From: Bimastos eiseni
Taxonomy: Eukaryota > Annelida > Clitellata > Crassiclitellata > Lumbricidae
Assembly: GCA_959347315.1 (NCBI GenBank)
Contig: OY365810.1
Location: 2,532,334-2,596,333 of the forward strand
Reading direction: 5' to 3'
Length of the DNA: 64,000 nucleotides
Shown: piece by piece, positions 38,451-50,711 of the stretch
How positions within the stretch are numbered: the stretch's first letter is position 1
How the letters are laid out: the number at the start of each line of letters is the position of its first letter
The notes under the pieces: generated by a model
The model's input: only the letters and a program-made list of their open reading frames with translations
Database searches by the model: none
Told to the model about the DNA's origin: nothing
Translations under genes and position numbers: made by a program

Positions 38451-39204
38451 TTCTAACAGCGCTCGTGATTAAGCTGGTGCCTGCGCTTGACCGTCAAGTG
38501 GCGCTTTAGAAGTTTGGATAGTAAGATTACGATTACATCTAATTTCTATTTTCTATGGGCTCGCGTCTATCTAGACACTATTCTCAATCAAATATAACAC
38601 AGGACATCAGGTCAGATATTTCCTATTTTACTTAAAACAACGTCAGCCTTCCATAGATCGACTCAGATTATATCTTTTATTTTCCCGCTTGTCTCACATC
38701 TGGTCTTATCTATTCGTTTTGTATTTTCCATCTTTGACCCAAAAATAAAATGCCGTCTTTCGCTTCAATTTTCAATCGCTTTCATCTCATCTGATTCACT
38801 TTAACTCCAACTAACATCACACCTTCATCTCTCTCGTCCCAACGTTTTTCGCTACTTACCGCCACAGCACAGTACATTGGTCTCAACACCATTCCACCCA
38901 GATCATTGCTTCTCTCTCGTAGACCAATAGACTATTCACCTTCCGACAAATCTTATGCACCATGATACTATCCGGTGACATAGAATCAAATCCTTGTCTC
39001 AACACGCAATACTCACATCATTTAGCCAACAAGAAATTTCGTCTCTTTTCCCTCAATACTCGATCACTATTAAACCCAAAAACTCCATCGCTCTTAGTGA
39101 CATTAGCTTCTCCTCTAGCACCCACCTTTTATAGAGAGGAACAAGCTATTCCTTTGTCCCCCACATTTAGTAACTCTTTTATTTGGTGTCCTCACGGTAT
39201 CAGG

Positions 39205-39574
39205 ACATTACCCCCCCCCGAACATTACCCCCCGGACATTACCCCCCGGACATTACCCCCCGGACATTACCCCCCGGACATTACTCCCCGGACATTACCC
39301 CCCGGACATTACCCTCCGAACATTACCCCCCGGACATTACTCCCCGGACATTACCCCCCGGACATTACCCCCCGGACATTACCCCCCGGACATTACCCCC
39401 CGGACATTACTCCCCGGACATTACTCCCCGGACATTACCCCCCGGACATTACTCCCCGGACATTACCCCCCGGACATTACTCCCCGGACATTACTCCCCG
39501 GACATTACCCCCCGGACATTACCCCCCGGACATTACCCCCCGGACATTACCCCCCGGACATTACCCCCCGGACA
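39205..39574 (+). repeat. 14-bp C-rich minisatellite
   Basis: About 26 copies of CCCCCCGGACATTA, some with CTCCCC or CTCCGA variants, inserted in the endonuclease region of the LINE. The peptide read across it (repeated pattern H-Y-P-P-D-I-T-P-R-T-L) is an artefact of the array. Confidence 0.95.
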
Positions 39575-39594
39575 TCACAATATTTTCATAGCGC

Positions 39595-39690
39595 AAATAT
39601 ACATACATGCATACATACATATATACATACATACATGTATACATACATACATGTATACATACATACATACATGCACGCATACATACTCTA
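39595..39690 (+). repeat. ATAC microsatellite
   Basis: Run of ATACATACAT with occasional ATGTAT words, between the minisatellite and its inverted copies. Confidence 0.9.
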
Positions 39691-39704
39691 AGTATGTATT
39701 GGAA

Positions 39705-39778
39705 TGGGGGTAATGTCCGGAGGGGTAATGTCCTAGGGGTAATGTCCGGGGGATAATGTCCGGGGGTAATGTCCTAGA
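39705..39778 (-). repeat. Inverted copies of the 14-bp minisatellite
   Basis: GGGGGTAATGTCCGG, GGGGTAATGTCCTA and similar words repeat about five times: the same unit as 39205-39574, but on the opposite strand. The two sides could pair across the microsatellite. Confidence 0.9.
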
Positions 39779-41443
39779 CCCGTCCTCCTAGACCCACCTA
39801 TCAAACCTGCTCTGCCTCCCGGCCTCATTGCGCTTCAAGAAACCATTTTGTCCAATTCGTCTTCTAACCCCCACATTGCTGATTCCTGTTGGCTAATCCC
39901 TCCAAAGCTTTCCTTGCATTCGTTTAGATGACATTCAAGTCTGCAAACATTTCTGGTGGCGGATCTGCCTAACTTGTCCGCGTACCCGCTGTTTCCACCA
40001 TTTCTACTAGCCACATCTTCCGATCCTTTGAATGTTCCCCACAACGCTCAGACTCGACCCAGATTTCCTTACAGTCTTCAACATTTAACGTCCACTTGCC
40101 TACTCCTCCAAACCCTGTATTTCTCAGCGAATTTGTATCTCTCCTCTCGCTCCCAGCGAATTTATGCTCACAGGGGACTTCAACATTAATGTCGACAATC
40201 ATTCTGACCATGTTGCATCCGGCTTTCTGAACATCTTCTTATCAGCCAATCACGTCCAGCATGTTAAATTTGCGACCAACATCAGGAACTTGGTATCACT
40301 TCCACAGCCTCCTACCTATCTCCCAAGGTATCAAACTCTATTCTAAACATTACTGACCACTACCTTATCATTGTTGGCTTTGATATGAAACCTTTTCCAC
40401 AATGATACCACACACTGAATGCTGCTGCCAAAAAATTATTACTCCTCAATAATACAATCCAAGACGTCTCTGGAGAGGAGTCAATTCACTTCTTAACAGT
40501 TAAGTCCCCTCCCCGCTTCCCAGCTCCATATCCTCCCTTCAATAACCGACGCCTTCTGTTTCTCAGACCAAGTATCATAAATTAGCTTCACACTACAATT
40601 TCTTCTAGCCTACAACTCCTCCAGCATTGTTTCACTGCTCTCTACCAACTCTACTTCCCCTTCCCTCAGTTATCACTCCCAATTCTCTCTCCTACCACTG
40701 AAACAGACGAATTACTCCCCCTGAACACTCAACATAATGAACAATGCAAACTTGATCCTATCCCTATATCCGTCCTAAAAGACTGTGTCTAAATCCTCGA
40801 TTCTTTTATCACTGAAATCAACAATCACTCGCTTTCTATCGGAAATGTCCCTATGGCCTTTAAACACTTTCTCGGCTCTCCGTTACTCAAAAGAAAACAA
40901 ACCTTGACAAGAAAACCAATCTCCAGTCCCTCTTTTTTATCTATACTAACTGAAAGAATCGTTCTCACTTCACCATCCAGCCAGCCGCTGTACCCGGTCA
41001 TCCTTCTGTATCAGCCTTTCTCGACCCTCAATCACCACTCATCTCAAGTTCTCCAACCGAGCAATTTCCAGCACAGAACCACGTCTCTGGAACAATGTGC
41101 CTACTAAAATCCGCATTTATTGGCTTCTCCACCATCATTGCCAATCACCCGCCACCATCATGTCTAAGGCTCTTCTTGCCCCACCCTTTGGGCTTTTTAT
41201 TCGAAGCTCAAGTCTCACCTTTCAAGAATTCTTACCCAGACTCGCCCGATCAGCCACACTCAAATCCTAGACAAAAACGACAGTCCTCTTCACAGCTACC
41301 CTACCTCCTCTGGAAACAGGTCTCTGTCCTCTTTCGACCACCCTTTCGACAATCCATTTGATTTAACGCGGCGCTCGTTAATGAGCTGGTGCAGTAGCTT
41401 GGCTTTCGAGTGGCGGTTTAGAAGTTTGGAGATCACGATTGGT

Positions 41444-41757
41444 AAAAAGAAAATTATCCATGTTTAATAATGTTTAGGTCAAGGACATCATGTGATTAAC
41501 ACGACAGATCAAGATACCCGACCAAACGACAACACTTCAGCACATCACGAATTGCATTATTATTCTTTTAATCGATTAGAATAACTCAAATGGGCCTATA
41601 TTATTGCAGAATGTTATTACATATAAAAAGCAAAGGCTGCATTTCCATTTCGTGGTGTGCTGAAGTGTTGTCGTTTGGTCGGGTATCTTGATCTGTCGTG
41701 TTAGTCTCATGATGTCCTTGACCTAAACATTATTAAACATGGATAATTTTCTTTTTT
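41444..41757. repeat. Inverted repeat with ~108-bp arms
   Basis: The left arm 41444-41551 is almost the exact reverse complement of 41649-41757: TTTAATAATGTTTAGGTCAA pairs with its complement in the other arm, and CCGACCAAACGACAACACTT likewise. The spacer is about 97 bases. No transposase and no clear target duplication were seen. Confidence 0.9.
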
Positions 41758-41931
41758 TGAAATATGTGTCAAAAGCACGCAAATTGAATTTTCATAGTAT
41801 TACGTTTGTGTTACATAAACTACTGGGCCTTAAGGTGAATCGTATTTTAGATTTTGTATCTTAGATCATTTATTAGTCTCTATTTGTTTACAAGAGGTGC
41901 AGTCCTGCGGGCCGCAGCTCGTATTGCTGAT

Positions 41932-42770
41932 CAGTGGCGTCACTAGGGCTGGTGTCATCTGGTGCGGTCACTCATGGTGTCACTCCGCATAGAACCTCTC
42001 CCTTATGGTTACCAGACCATAGAGAATCCTTAGTAGGCCACAATGTTTATTGTACTATTGATACTTGTAGGCCTAAATCGTATTTTCGTTTACGACCCAA
42101 AAAAGGAATAATTATGTATTCGGTATAATGACAACTGCCATATTCATTCGTAGCATCTGAAGGTAGTGTTAATTTTAATATGCAAATCAGGCGCGCTTTT
42201 TATATGACCAAAGCGCAATTCGGAGCTCTAGCCAAATAAAATACTCGCGATCAGACGAATTTCAGAGGAGAAGAGCGCAACAGCTGAATTCAAAATTCAA
42301 TCCCAAGCCAAGTTAGGCTGCAAGGTTAGTTCCAATATGATCAATCATATAACCAATCAATCAGTCGTTTTTTACATTTATATAGCACCCCTCAAGAAAT
42401 CTACTCGGAGGCGCTTCAGCCCATCCACAGCAATACAAATAAGCCATCAGCAACTTAAGAAAGAAAGGCGTATTACTGAGTAATAATGACGAAACTGAAA
42501 CAGCAGCGCGTTATAAGGTTCAAGGAGCAGGCCTATGTAAGCAAAGATTTTGAGCATCATGTAAATTGATGCTATATACATATACATGTAAGATAAGGTA
42601 ACGAAATAATGATTTGCTACCTGTTATTGTAAAATTAAAATTGATGAATTTTTTGCTGAAATTCTTCACAAATGCTTTTTTGGCAGTCATCGTGTCATTT
42701 TTGCTGTCACCCCTATGATGGTGTCACCCGGTGCAGGTCGCACTCCCCGCACCCCCTAGTGACGTCACTG
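41932..42770. mobile_element. Non-autonomous DNA transposon with CAGTGGCGTCACTAGGG ends
   Basis: Left end CAGTGGCGTCACTAGGG; right end CCCTAGTGACGTCACTG: inverted repeats with one or two differences. Both ends are followed inward by GGTGTCA..CGGTGC-type sequence. No matching 8-bp flanks. The inner part (from about 42180) is repeated at 56225-56790, which retains only the right end. Confidence 0.6.
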
Positions 42771-42879
42771 CTGGTGGTGTCCCTAGGTTTGGCCACATCA
42801 CTGTGTACATGCGGATGTCATTCACTGATCCCAGATTCAGCAGCGCATTCATTTTAGAATCTCCTCTATCTGTTGTCTT

Positions 42880-43215
42880 GCACTCTGTCATGGTGAATGT
42901 GCGCCCGTTTATCTTCTAAAGTACTTTCCTTAACATCTATCCGCTCTGGTCGCAGATCTTTCTACTCGGCCTCCAGAGGTGACTTTGTAGTTCGCTTGCT
43001 CGCATTGCTAACACACAGACTATTGTTTTCTCGATCGTGGGTTCCTCTGTTTGAAGAATCCTCTCCTCTAACTTGCGTTGTCCTGTGAAGCCTGTCTAGC
43101 TCTTTCCATACAGTTTTCCAGACATCTCTATTCTCAAGACTTCACTCTTTAGCCGGAGCGCCTCTGGAAGTTATAAACATGGGGCGTTATATAAATTTCA
43201 TAAATTGATAGATAA
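42880..43215 (+). mobile_element. LINE relic, C-terminal end of ORF2
   Basis: Degenerate frame with FSRSWVPLFEESSPL and then SLSSSFHTVFQTSLF, like the WN.LP..LR...SFK..LKT.LF end of CR1/L2 elements. It is followed by GGAGCGCCTCTGG and a GCGTTATATAAATTT tail. It ends just downstream of gene D's stop codon. Confidence 0.5.
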
Positions 43216-43263
43216 ATAAGCTTTGAATATTCATAAATAACAAAATGTAACTTTTTTATATCA

Positions 43264-46200
43264 CTAACTTCTTATTTGATTAATAGATTCAAGCAAGGTA
43301 GCCTTTTCACGTTGAAGCTCACTATTCGCAAGCTTGACAGTTTGAAGTTCTTTATTCCTAACCCTAGCTGAAACACGAAAAATTAATAATTATACAAATA
43401 TGTCGTCATTAAAGCAATGGCTAGGTCAAACGTTCAAAAATTCGCGGTAAACGACATTAAATTTTGTGACTATTCATGATATTCTACTGTCACAAAAATA
43501 GCTCATTACATGCACGTTTTTTTTAAATTTCTACTCATTTTTCAGTCAAATACACAATCTTGTCATCATGTTAGTTATATTTGCTACAAATATTGCTTGC
43601 ATTTTCTGAGAGAGTTAAAGTAATTCAAAATCATCAAGGAAGTCATTAATAATGCCATCAGCTTCAAGAAAGAGAAATTTTGATAAGGCTTGATGACCAG
43701 TCATTTGATGTTTTAATATGCAAATAGTTTTACGACTTGTAATTATAAAATAGCAATAATAATAATAACAACGACCACAACATCAACAACATCAACAACA
43801 ACAACAATAATAATAATAATAATAAAACTGAACTCTGTCAACCAAGATGACCTAGCACTGATCAACCTTCTTGGCCACCGCCTTGCCGAGGTATCAGGCA
43901 ACTAGAGAGAGACCACCTTTCTCTATCATCGCTTGTCGCGTTTTGTAGCACTCTTGCCACCAATAAAACCAGCTGCGAAGACTAGCCATTCCATAACAAT
44001 AGGCCTATCCCCTAATTTGTTTTATCCCGTTGGATCATATTTACCTCGGAGAAGATAATAATAATAATAATAATGATAATAATAATAATAAATATCAGCA
44101 TCATCATCATCGTCATCATAATAATGACAATTATTATTGAACAGCTGGTCACCCGTACGTACCTTTTCGTATTACAAAGAACAGGACGCAACTGGCGATC
44201 AGAAGGATAACTACCACTGAGATAAGCATGGCTAATATCAGAGTTTTTGTAGTGTCTTCCGAGGCAGCTGGAAATAGAACGTTAACACAGAGGTAACAAT
44301 TAGAAATTGATACAGGTGATTAAATAATGAGAAAGAAAGATCGATCACTCAGCAAATTCAAAGCATGTCATTGAGTTACAATAGCCTAGCAATGATTAAT
44401 CAGTTAACACGTTGACACGTTGTCGTATAAGTGTCAATTCATCTTGGCACTTGTGAATCCGAGGCAGATAAAACGAACATTATGAGCAACTTGCAAATAT
44501 AAGAAAAATCTGATAAAAAGCATCGTAGATAGTCTTCTGTTTACATATTTTCATAAACAAAAGTTGACCATGTGAATGTTTATTGTGACACTGATTACTG
44601 ACTTGGTGCTGGCCTTACGTGATGTTTCGACTTCGATGACGAAAATTCGCATTGCAACGAATATGCAGCTGATTCCGTTGATGGTACAATTAGCTTCACA
44701 ACTGTAATCATTCGAACGGGTGACCGTTAAGGCTTGACTGTACGATACAGGTGAGAGTGTGTCGTTGCCGTGGAACCATTTGTATATGCATGGAACAGTA
44801 GCATTGGCCGAACACGTAATTGTTTCACCTTTTGTTAAGTTCAGAATCATCGGTTTGTTAACAGCATCTACAGTATGATAGGCGCAGCTCAATAATTAAC
44901 CTAAAAAAAGATTGCCTAGACGAGTTTCCTAGAATGCTAGCAGTGCAAGAAGGACAACAGTTCAAGTAACGCTCTGAATTCTTTGATTGCCATGCTGTTT
45001 TTAATTTCAATCATTGCAACTCAAAAATAATTTGTTATATATATTATATCAGCAATTAATTAACTTCAATAAAATTATTGCTTCCTGTCAGATTACAGAT
45101 TTTATCTGTCTTTCTGCATTAGAAAGCCTAAATTAGACTTTAATAATCGACTTACTGTAATACATTGTAGTGCGAAAATCTAGTAAAGCTGCTTATTCAG
45201 TCTGAACGAGAGAACAATTTATTTCTATGCCGTTATTCATAATAAGCGATGCTATTCGGCGCCAGACAATTCGGCAACGTATGATATATTGCTGGAATAT
45301 TAGCAAAGGAGGCAATACGGTCTCTATGTGTTGACTATGTCATTAGCAAGATATTGGAAAATAATTCGGCACAAATGTGCTGACTAAACGAGTAACACAC
45401 AAGATAATAATAGCTATTCACTGACTTTAATTGTCTGCTGACAGTCTTAAGCAAACTCGGATTTTATAAATTATTCAGCATGATAAGGTTTAGATTCGCA
45501 GAATCGATTTATTATAATGTTGGTCTAATTATTTCAATACGGACAGATCTGGATTGACCATCCGTCGGCAGTTTATTGTTCAGTAAGTGTTTCGCTCACA
45601 AATACACATTGCCATCGAATGATATCTGGTCATTAGATAGTGACAATTAATGAATTCGTAAAAATTATTAGATTAGATTGAATCAACTTACAGTTTACTT
45701 TCACCTGGCCTGTTGTGCAGTTGTATTGCATGTCGTGAGATCTTGTTGTGCCACAAGTGAATGAAGTGCGATCCATTTCCATCTCAGAACCCATAATCAA
45801 TTTCGATGTTATGCTATTTTTGGAATAGTCTGTAGATATCCCTCTTGAGATTTGTGCATCATAACCCTTCATTTTCCACTGCAGGATTGGAGGAATGTTG
45901 CCAATATACGACAAGCTGCATGACAAGTGCAGTTCGTTGACAGGAATGCCGCAGCTGTTTGGTCCAATAAGTCCATCTGGTTTCATGTTGGACAGACATA
46001 TGGGAATGGAGTCTATTTAATAGCAACCCAGAACATCACTTGGAACAACATTTACTGAAATGTAATTTCTATAGAATATCTTGCAGTTTATTTGGATAGT
46101 TGAATATGTCAGTAAATCACATTTCAATAAACAGATGTCCTGATTTTAAAAAAATAATAACACTGACCTAAAACAATTAGCTGAGCTTCACAGTGACTTC

Positions 46201-48749
46201 CTAATCCTCCGTTATCCTGACAGACGTACCGACCAGCATCCTCAGGTTGTACGGAGCGAATGTTGAGATCGTATTGCCCTGTCGTGATGTCTATCGCTAT
46301 GGAGAATCTGTCGGCGTAGATTCTGTTAAACTGGCCTTTGTAGTAGACGTAGTTGGTTCGATTATCTCCAACACGATAGTGATACCAATGGATCAGTTCG
46401 CTAGGAATGGATGTAGAGCAATAGAAATACGTCGAATGGTTTACCAAGACTTCTGTATCACGCGGTGTTACGATCAACTCTGACTGTCCTGGTAAACAGC
46501 AGCAACATTTGCACCATATTGACACATGTTTCCAAAATTTCAAATTACGTGTAAGTGGTTCAATATTATTATATATGAGTATATAAAATCAATGTAGATT
46601 CCGAATAATCGTGTGACATTGTGGTGAAATAGCATTGCCTTGCCTTGCTATTATTAGTTATCAGTGAATGTCAACAGCTCATTCACCACAGAGGTTTTCC
46701 TCTGAGCAATAAAAACCGCAAAAGTCATTCATGTACACAGATAGCAACCCAGAAAAGAGGAGCCGTCCCATTCCACCCATATCCCTGTGTAGGCCATTCA
46801 GGACAGAATTTCGATTGCAAGTTGAAATAACGATTATTACCTTGTTACCTTCTTCTACTTTAATAGCTGAAGCCTTTGACTCTGTAGTATCACAAGACAT
46901 TAATACAAAGGCTTGGTACCTCCAGAATCAGATGCATGTAATCAAAATTTGCAAGATAGCTTGTTATTCGCTCTCAAATTTATCTCAATTAATTTTATTT
47001 TTCAGACGCAGGCTCCATACGCTAGGGGGCTCTCAAGGTTCTTATCTTGGACCAGCTCATACTTACAGTTTTCATAAATGATGTGTCTAATGTATCACTA
47101 TCGATGTATTCTGTTCTATTTGTAGATCATTCCAACATTTTTATTCTCATAAATCAATTCGTACCTCATTCCAGAATTTTTATTCTGAACACACAAAATT
47201 GCCAATCGGCTTCAGTGAAATTTACAAACACTCAAACTGAGTCAAACCAATAACAACCTGTTTTTATTGCATATTAAAAAATGCTCCCCAGAAAATGCCA
47301 TTTTACTCACTAAAGGGACCCCATCATTCAAGTATTCTCTACTAAATTGCTGGGAGTATATATTTGCCAACAGTTGATGTGACAAGAGTACACATATTAT
47401 ATTTATGATTAAACGGCCAAGGCTATTGGCATACTCTTTCGCTCCACCGAACTGAGTCATATCCTTATCTGGTCTACACTTATCATTCTATCATATATTC
47501 AACTTTTCTCAATAAACATTGCTTTTGCCTCCACATTTAAATCCAATTTTAAGATATTAACCAACCTCCGAAAAAGGTTGTCTAATAATTATGTAGCGAA
47601 CGTCTCTTACGCAGCACACGCTGATTCTCAAATTCTTGAGAATTTGGACTGGTAACGATTGATCATATAACGTGCGTGCAAATAGGAAAGTTTGTATATC
47701 AATATAAGTGCTGTCAATTTCCTCGTGTTAGAATTTTAAAATATTATGTTCAACCTTATCTCTGATTGAAAATCAATTGATGCCTTATTTCAGAATAATT
47801 TCTAATAAACAAGAAACTTTACTTCTTACATATAAGCATATACTCGATAATTCTCAATTCTTTGTAATGAATCCCACTTTCAGAAAGTTTTCCAACATGC
47901 ATGTAGTCTACAGGTACATGTAGATGTATATTCAATGCCAGCTAAGACGCTTAATCATTATTAACTAGTAGACTCTGTCTTTATGGCCTATAAAGGTTAC
48001 TTCAAAGCATTTCGTGATTTCGAATTTTTTCTTCTTTGTGTCATTAATTGAGTTATTACTGAGGATCTCCTTAATTCTGTCTATTTTAATTTGTTAAATT
48101 TGTGACCACTTCCGGTGGGCTATTGCCTTCTTGATCTATTTTACACATTGGCTCCAGGATAGCGGATCCGTGAACCCTCACATTTCATTGTATTTCTTGT
48201 AATCGTCATTGTATGCCTGTAATTCAGTTACCAAATAAAATATTGAACCAAGTGTAATTGAAATATGTAATGAACGGTTTCCTCCCCATTGCTGAACCTA
48301 TCAATATCGATGATAAGTTTGAAGTGTTTGACAGTCCGTGATAGTTGCTAAGGTTATCGGCTTACTCAAAACAAAGCCAGCGGGTCACCAATTTAGATGT
48401 ACATATTGATGACTTAATAATCATGAACAATGTCTGTCGATTAGCTATTCAAAAGCGCTGTCATGCCTTATGCTTCTACAAAAAGTAGCAGCATGAATAA
48501 ATAGTAATGTGCAAATGTGTAAGCAACTCTAACATGACATGTCATTCCTCAACAACTGTGTATGTCTGCCGGTGAACGTAAATTAGTTTACATAATCCAC
48601 ATTTCCTTAACTACCAGAGACACGAGACTACATGACAGATGGAGGACATTTCAGTCTAACAAGTGAAGTCACTTGCCGGTTTTTAGATGTTGATGCACTA
48701 GAACTGTAAATAGTGAAAGTTGTAAGCGAAATGTTTCTATGTAGTTCAT
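43264..48749 (-). CDS. Gene D: intact three-Ig receptor with coiled-coil-like tail
   Basis: Six exons: 48749-48677 (signal peptide MNYIETFRLQLSLFTVLVHQ), 46488-46168 (Ig1), 46012-45692 (Ig2), 44867-44619 (Ig3), 44267-44163 (TM), 43367-43264 (tail). All are phase 1, 390 residues. Ig1: TYFYCS, LIHWYHYRVGDN, EDAGRYVC. Ig2: LSCSLSYIGNIPPILQW and SFTC. Ig3 is nearly identical to gene C: CSAN...CIYKW, YSCEANC. TM: ILAMLISVVVILLIASCVLFF, then VIRK. The tail is about 34 residues, with leucines spaced as in a short coiled coil (ELQTVKLANSELQREKATLL) and no tyrosine. Intron 1 starts with GC (ACCG|GCAAGT), as in gene C. The TM donor AAAAG|GTACGT is intact. C and D also match in their introns, so they are recent duplicates. 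A likely role is recognition with oligomerisation rather than direct SH2 signalling; this is inference. Confidence 0.83.
43740..44125 (+). repeat. AAT/CAA/ATC microsatellites in an intron of gene D
   Basis: Runs of AATAATAAT, CAACAACAT and CATCATCAT between the TM and tail exons, separated by ordinary sequence. No coding content. Confidence 0.85.
46980..47930 (+). mobile_element. Non-LTR retrotransposon relic (RT domain)
   Basis: On the + strand: LGGSQGSYLGP (the QGS.LGP motif of RT), a frame change, then FINDVSNVSLSMYSVLFVDHSNIFI, where FVDH stands in place of the catalytic F/YADD. Further on, CVQIGKFVYQYKCCQFP resembles the late thumb region of the same enzymes. Broken and inactive. It lies in the large first intron of gene D. 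Confidence 0.6.
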
Positions 48750-49464
48750 CTCAAGCTTTTTCCGCTGATGCTGTTTTCTACATTCAACAAATACAAGCAG
48801 TTTATGAGTCAAATTTAAATAGAAATTCATTTGTATTGTTGGCATTCCATAAGTTTGACAGTGTGTTTCCGGATACATGCGTGATGTTCTGCGCTTGCAT
48901 CCCTATCCGCAGCGCATTGCCTATCGTGTCTCTGCACTGGCCAGACGCTGCATTGAGGGCTTGACGTTCATACATGTACCTGATACAACTGTGTTGTCCC
49001 TCTGTAACTTTCGACGCCGTAGCTCATTCTAGTTATTAATCAACAAGTTGTACCATGTTATGTTAAAAAACCACTGCAAATGTAGCAACCGACGACTCAC
49101 TACAGCACTTCTATTTACAATTCCGCAAACAGCTATAAACAACCTCATAACTTAAAAAGTGGACGTGATGGATAAAAACGGACTTCGGAGTTGGAAACAG
49201 CAAATTTAGTAAGGTACAGGTGACATAATCCCAGTAGCAAAATGCTTGTTGACCAGTGTTATGAATTGGCGTCATGTCCTACACATGGACACTTAAGTAG
49301 GCCTACGTAGGAATAAAGAAGCTGTATTAGAAAAATATTTTCATAATTGTGTTTTTTTCTTAAAATGAGTATGCATTATCTTACGATTCAAGTGTGCGAG
49401 TTTTATAAATAAGTTTGATTTATCATATAAATATGCAGTAAATCAGCGCCAAAGTTTAACATAC

Positions 49465-49600
49465 CTCGTAAATACTTGCGTTCTTCTCAATAACCGTACT
49501 TTCAATATGAGTTGCCTCGACTTTTAGCTTTCTTATTGCGTCAAAATTAAAATATCGAACACGTTCACTTTCTTATTCGCATATATGCTCCTGAAAACCA
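49465..49600 (-). promoter_or_regulatory. Conserved upstream block of gene D, possible 5' UTR exon
   Basis: Counterpart of the block at 33287-33425 upstream of gene C. On the - strand it ends at TTTACGAG|GTATGT, a good donor. It is about 700 bases before the signal-peptide exon. Confidence 0.35.
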
Positions 49601-50019
49601 TGCCATTCTTCAACTTTGAACCGAGATAATTGAGACATGGACAAAACCGCTTGAACTTCGTCTAAGCATTGAACCTCTTCTAGGCATTGGACGACCGTCG
49701 CACAGGCTTAGCTCAATAAGTTTAGCCTATGAACTCGTATATATGTTTATATTGCACTTGTAAAGCGCTTATCGGAGCAGGCTACTCAGAGGCTCCCAGC
49801 GTGACAGACACGAATCAAATTTGAAGTCACAACATTTACCTACAACACACTCCAATTCTCTCAGCCCTCATATTGTCTGCGTTCGTTTCCCACGGTCTAA
49901 CCACTACCTTCAACAGATTTTAATGAAGTCCCGGGACTCGATCAGTGGCTAATAAAAAGCTCCCAGGAGTCAGATGTTGTAAGCAGGACCATTTGCACTT
50001 CTCAATTTCACCTATTAAA

Positions 50020-50530
50020 AATCAGATCGTGTTTTGACAAACTGCATTCAAACAAGCAGGCAAGTTGGTAGACGTCATCAAAGCCCACAAGCACCACCAT
50101 TTCACTCCTGTCCTCTAATATACACTGGCTTCACCTAACTGAGCGAATTAAACTTGAAGTCAGAGAACTTGCATAAAATACACTCAGAGGCGGTGATCTC
50201 GTTTGAGAGGTGGGGACACCCAATGAGAGGGGTGAGAAATGTGGGGGAGACAAACGTATAACTTGTTTCCTCTCTGTAAAAGGTGAGGGGAACTTGTCCC
50301 CCTCGATATCCCTTCCGGACCTCCGCTCCTGAATGCACTCTAATCCTCCCACTCCACATACATGTATCTCCGTAAGTTGTCTGCGGTTCAAAAACTTCTT
50401 CAACCCGTTCCTCGTTTGCCTTAACACTGTTCCACCTTTCTATGATAACATCGCAAAAATTTACAGATTGCTCCATCGCCTCATTGGAGCAAACTCCCTC
50501 CAGTATTAAGACATATCATCCATCCTGCGA
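50020..50530 (+). mobile_element. LINE relic split by a MITE
   Basis: The sequence HHFTPVL...YTLAS (compare the H.TP.L..LHWLP block of RT C-termini) is cut after TTGCATAAAATACACT by the MITE at 50185-50331, and appears to continue after it. Degenerate. Confidence 0.4.
50185..50331 (-). mobile_element. hAT-type MITE, copy 2
   Basis: 147 bp, same family as 19238-19378 but in the opposite orientation. The ends are CAGAGGCGGTGATC and, on the other strand, CAGGAGCGGAGGTC. The flanking octamers AATACACT (50177-50184) and AATGCACT (50332-50339) differ at one position, supporting an 8-bp target duplication. Confidence 0.8.
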
Positions 50531-50711
50531 ACTCACCACAGCCTGTTTATGCTATTTTTGTGTGCATATATTTATAGTAGGTCTATCCCAGTTTTAATGT
50601 CGATTGGTTTTCTGGTGACCTAATTAATTTGTTAAACACACTTAAGAATCATCAATGATGAACCCCTTATTGATTTATGAGCCCATTATATTTGGACTTT
50701 AAGTAAGAAGA

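Larger units (their letters stand above)
38640..41370 (+). mobile_element. CR1/L2-like LINE relic: 2A-like start and endonuclease
   Basis: Reads in + order: an N-terminal GDIESNPC (38974-38997), FSLNTRSLL (start of the endonuclease domain), then after an inserted minisatellite FRSFECSPQRSDSTQISLQS, and TGDFNINVDNHSDHVASGFL (the GDFN motif of EEP endonucleases) at about 40168-40227. Many stops and frame changes; RT is largely unrecognisable after 40.4 kb. Sequence near 38455-38520 resembles 41370-41440, on either side of the element. Confidence 0.7.

Noticed and set aside
39205..39574. Regular repeat array resembling a CRISPR array
   Set aside because: Units are contiguous 14-mers with no spacers, in an animal genome.
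38962..39713. Two long frames with repeated H-Y-P-P-D-I-T-P-R-T-L units on the + strand
   Set aside because: Produced by the 14-bp minisatellite, which is open in several frames because it lacks stops. Only the first ~55 residues reflect a LINE protein.
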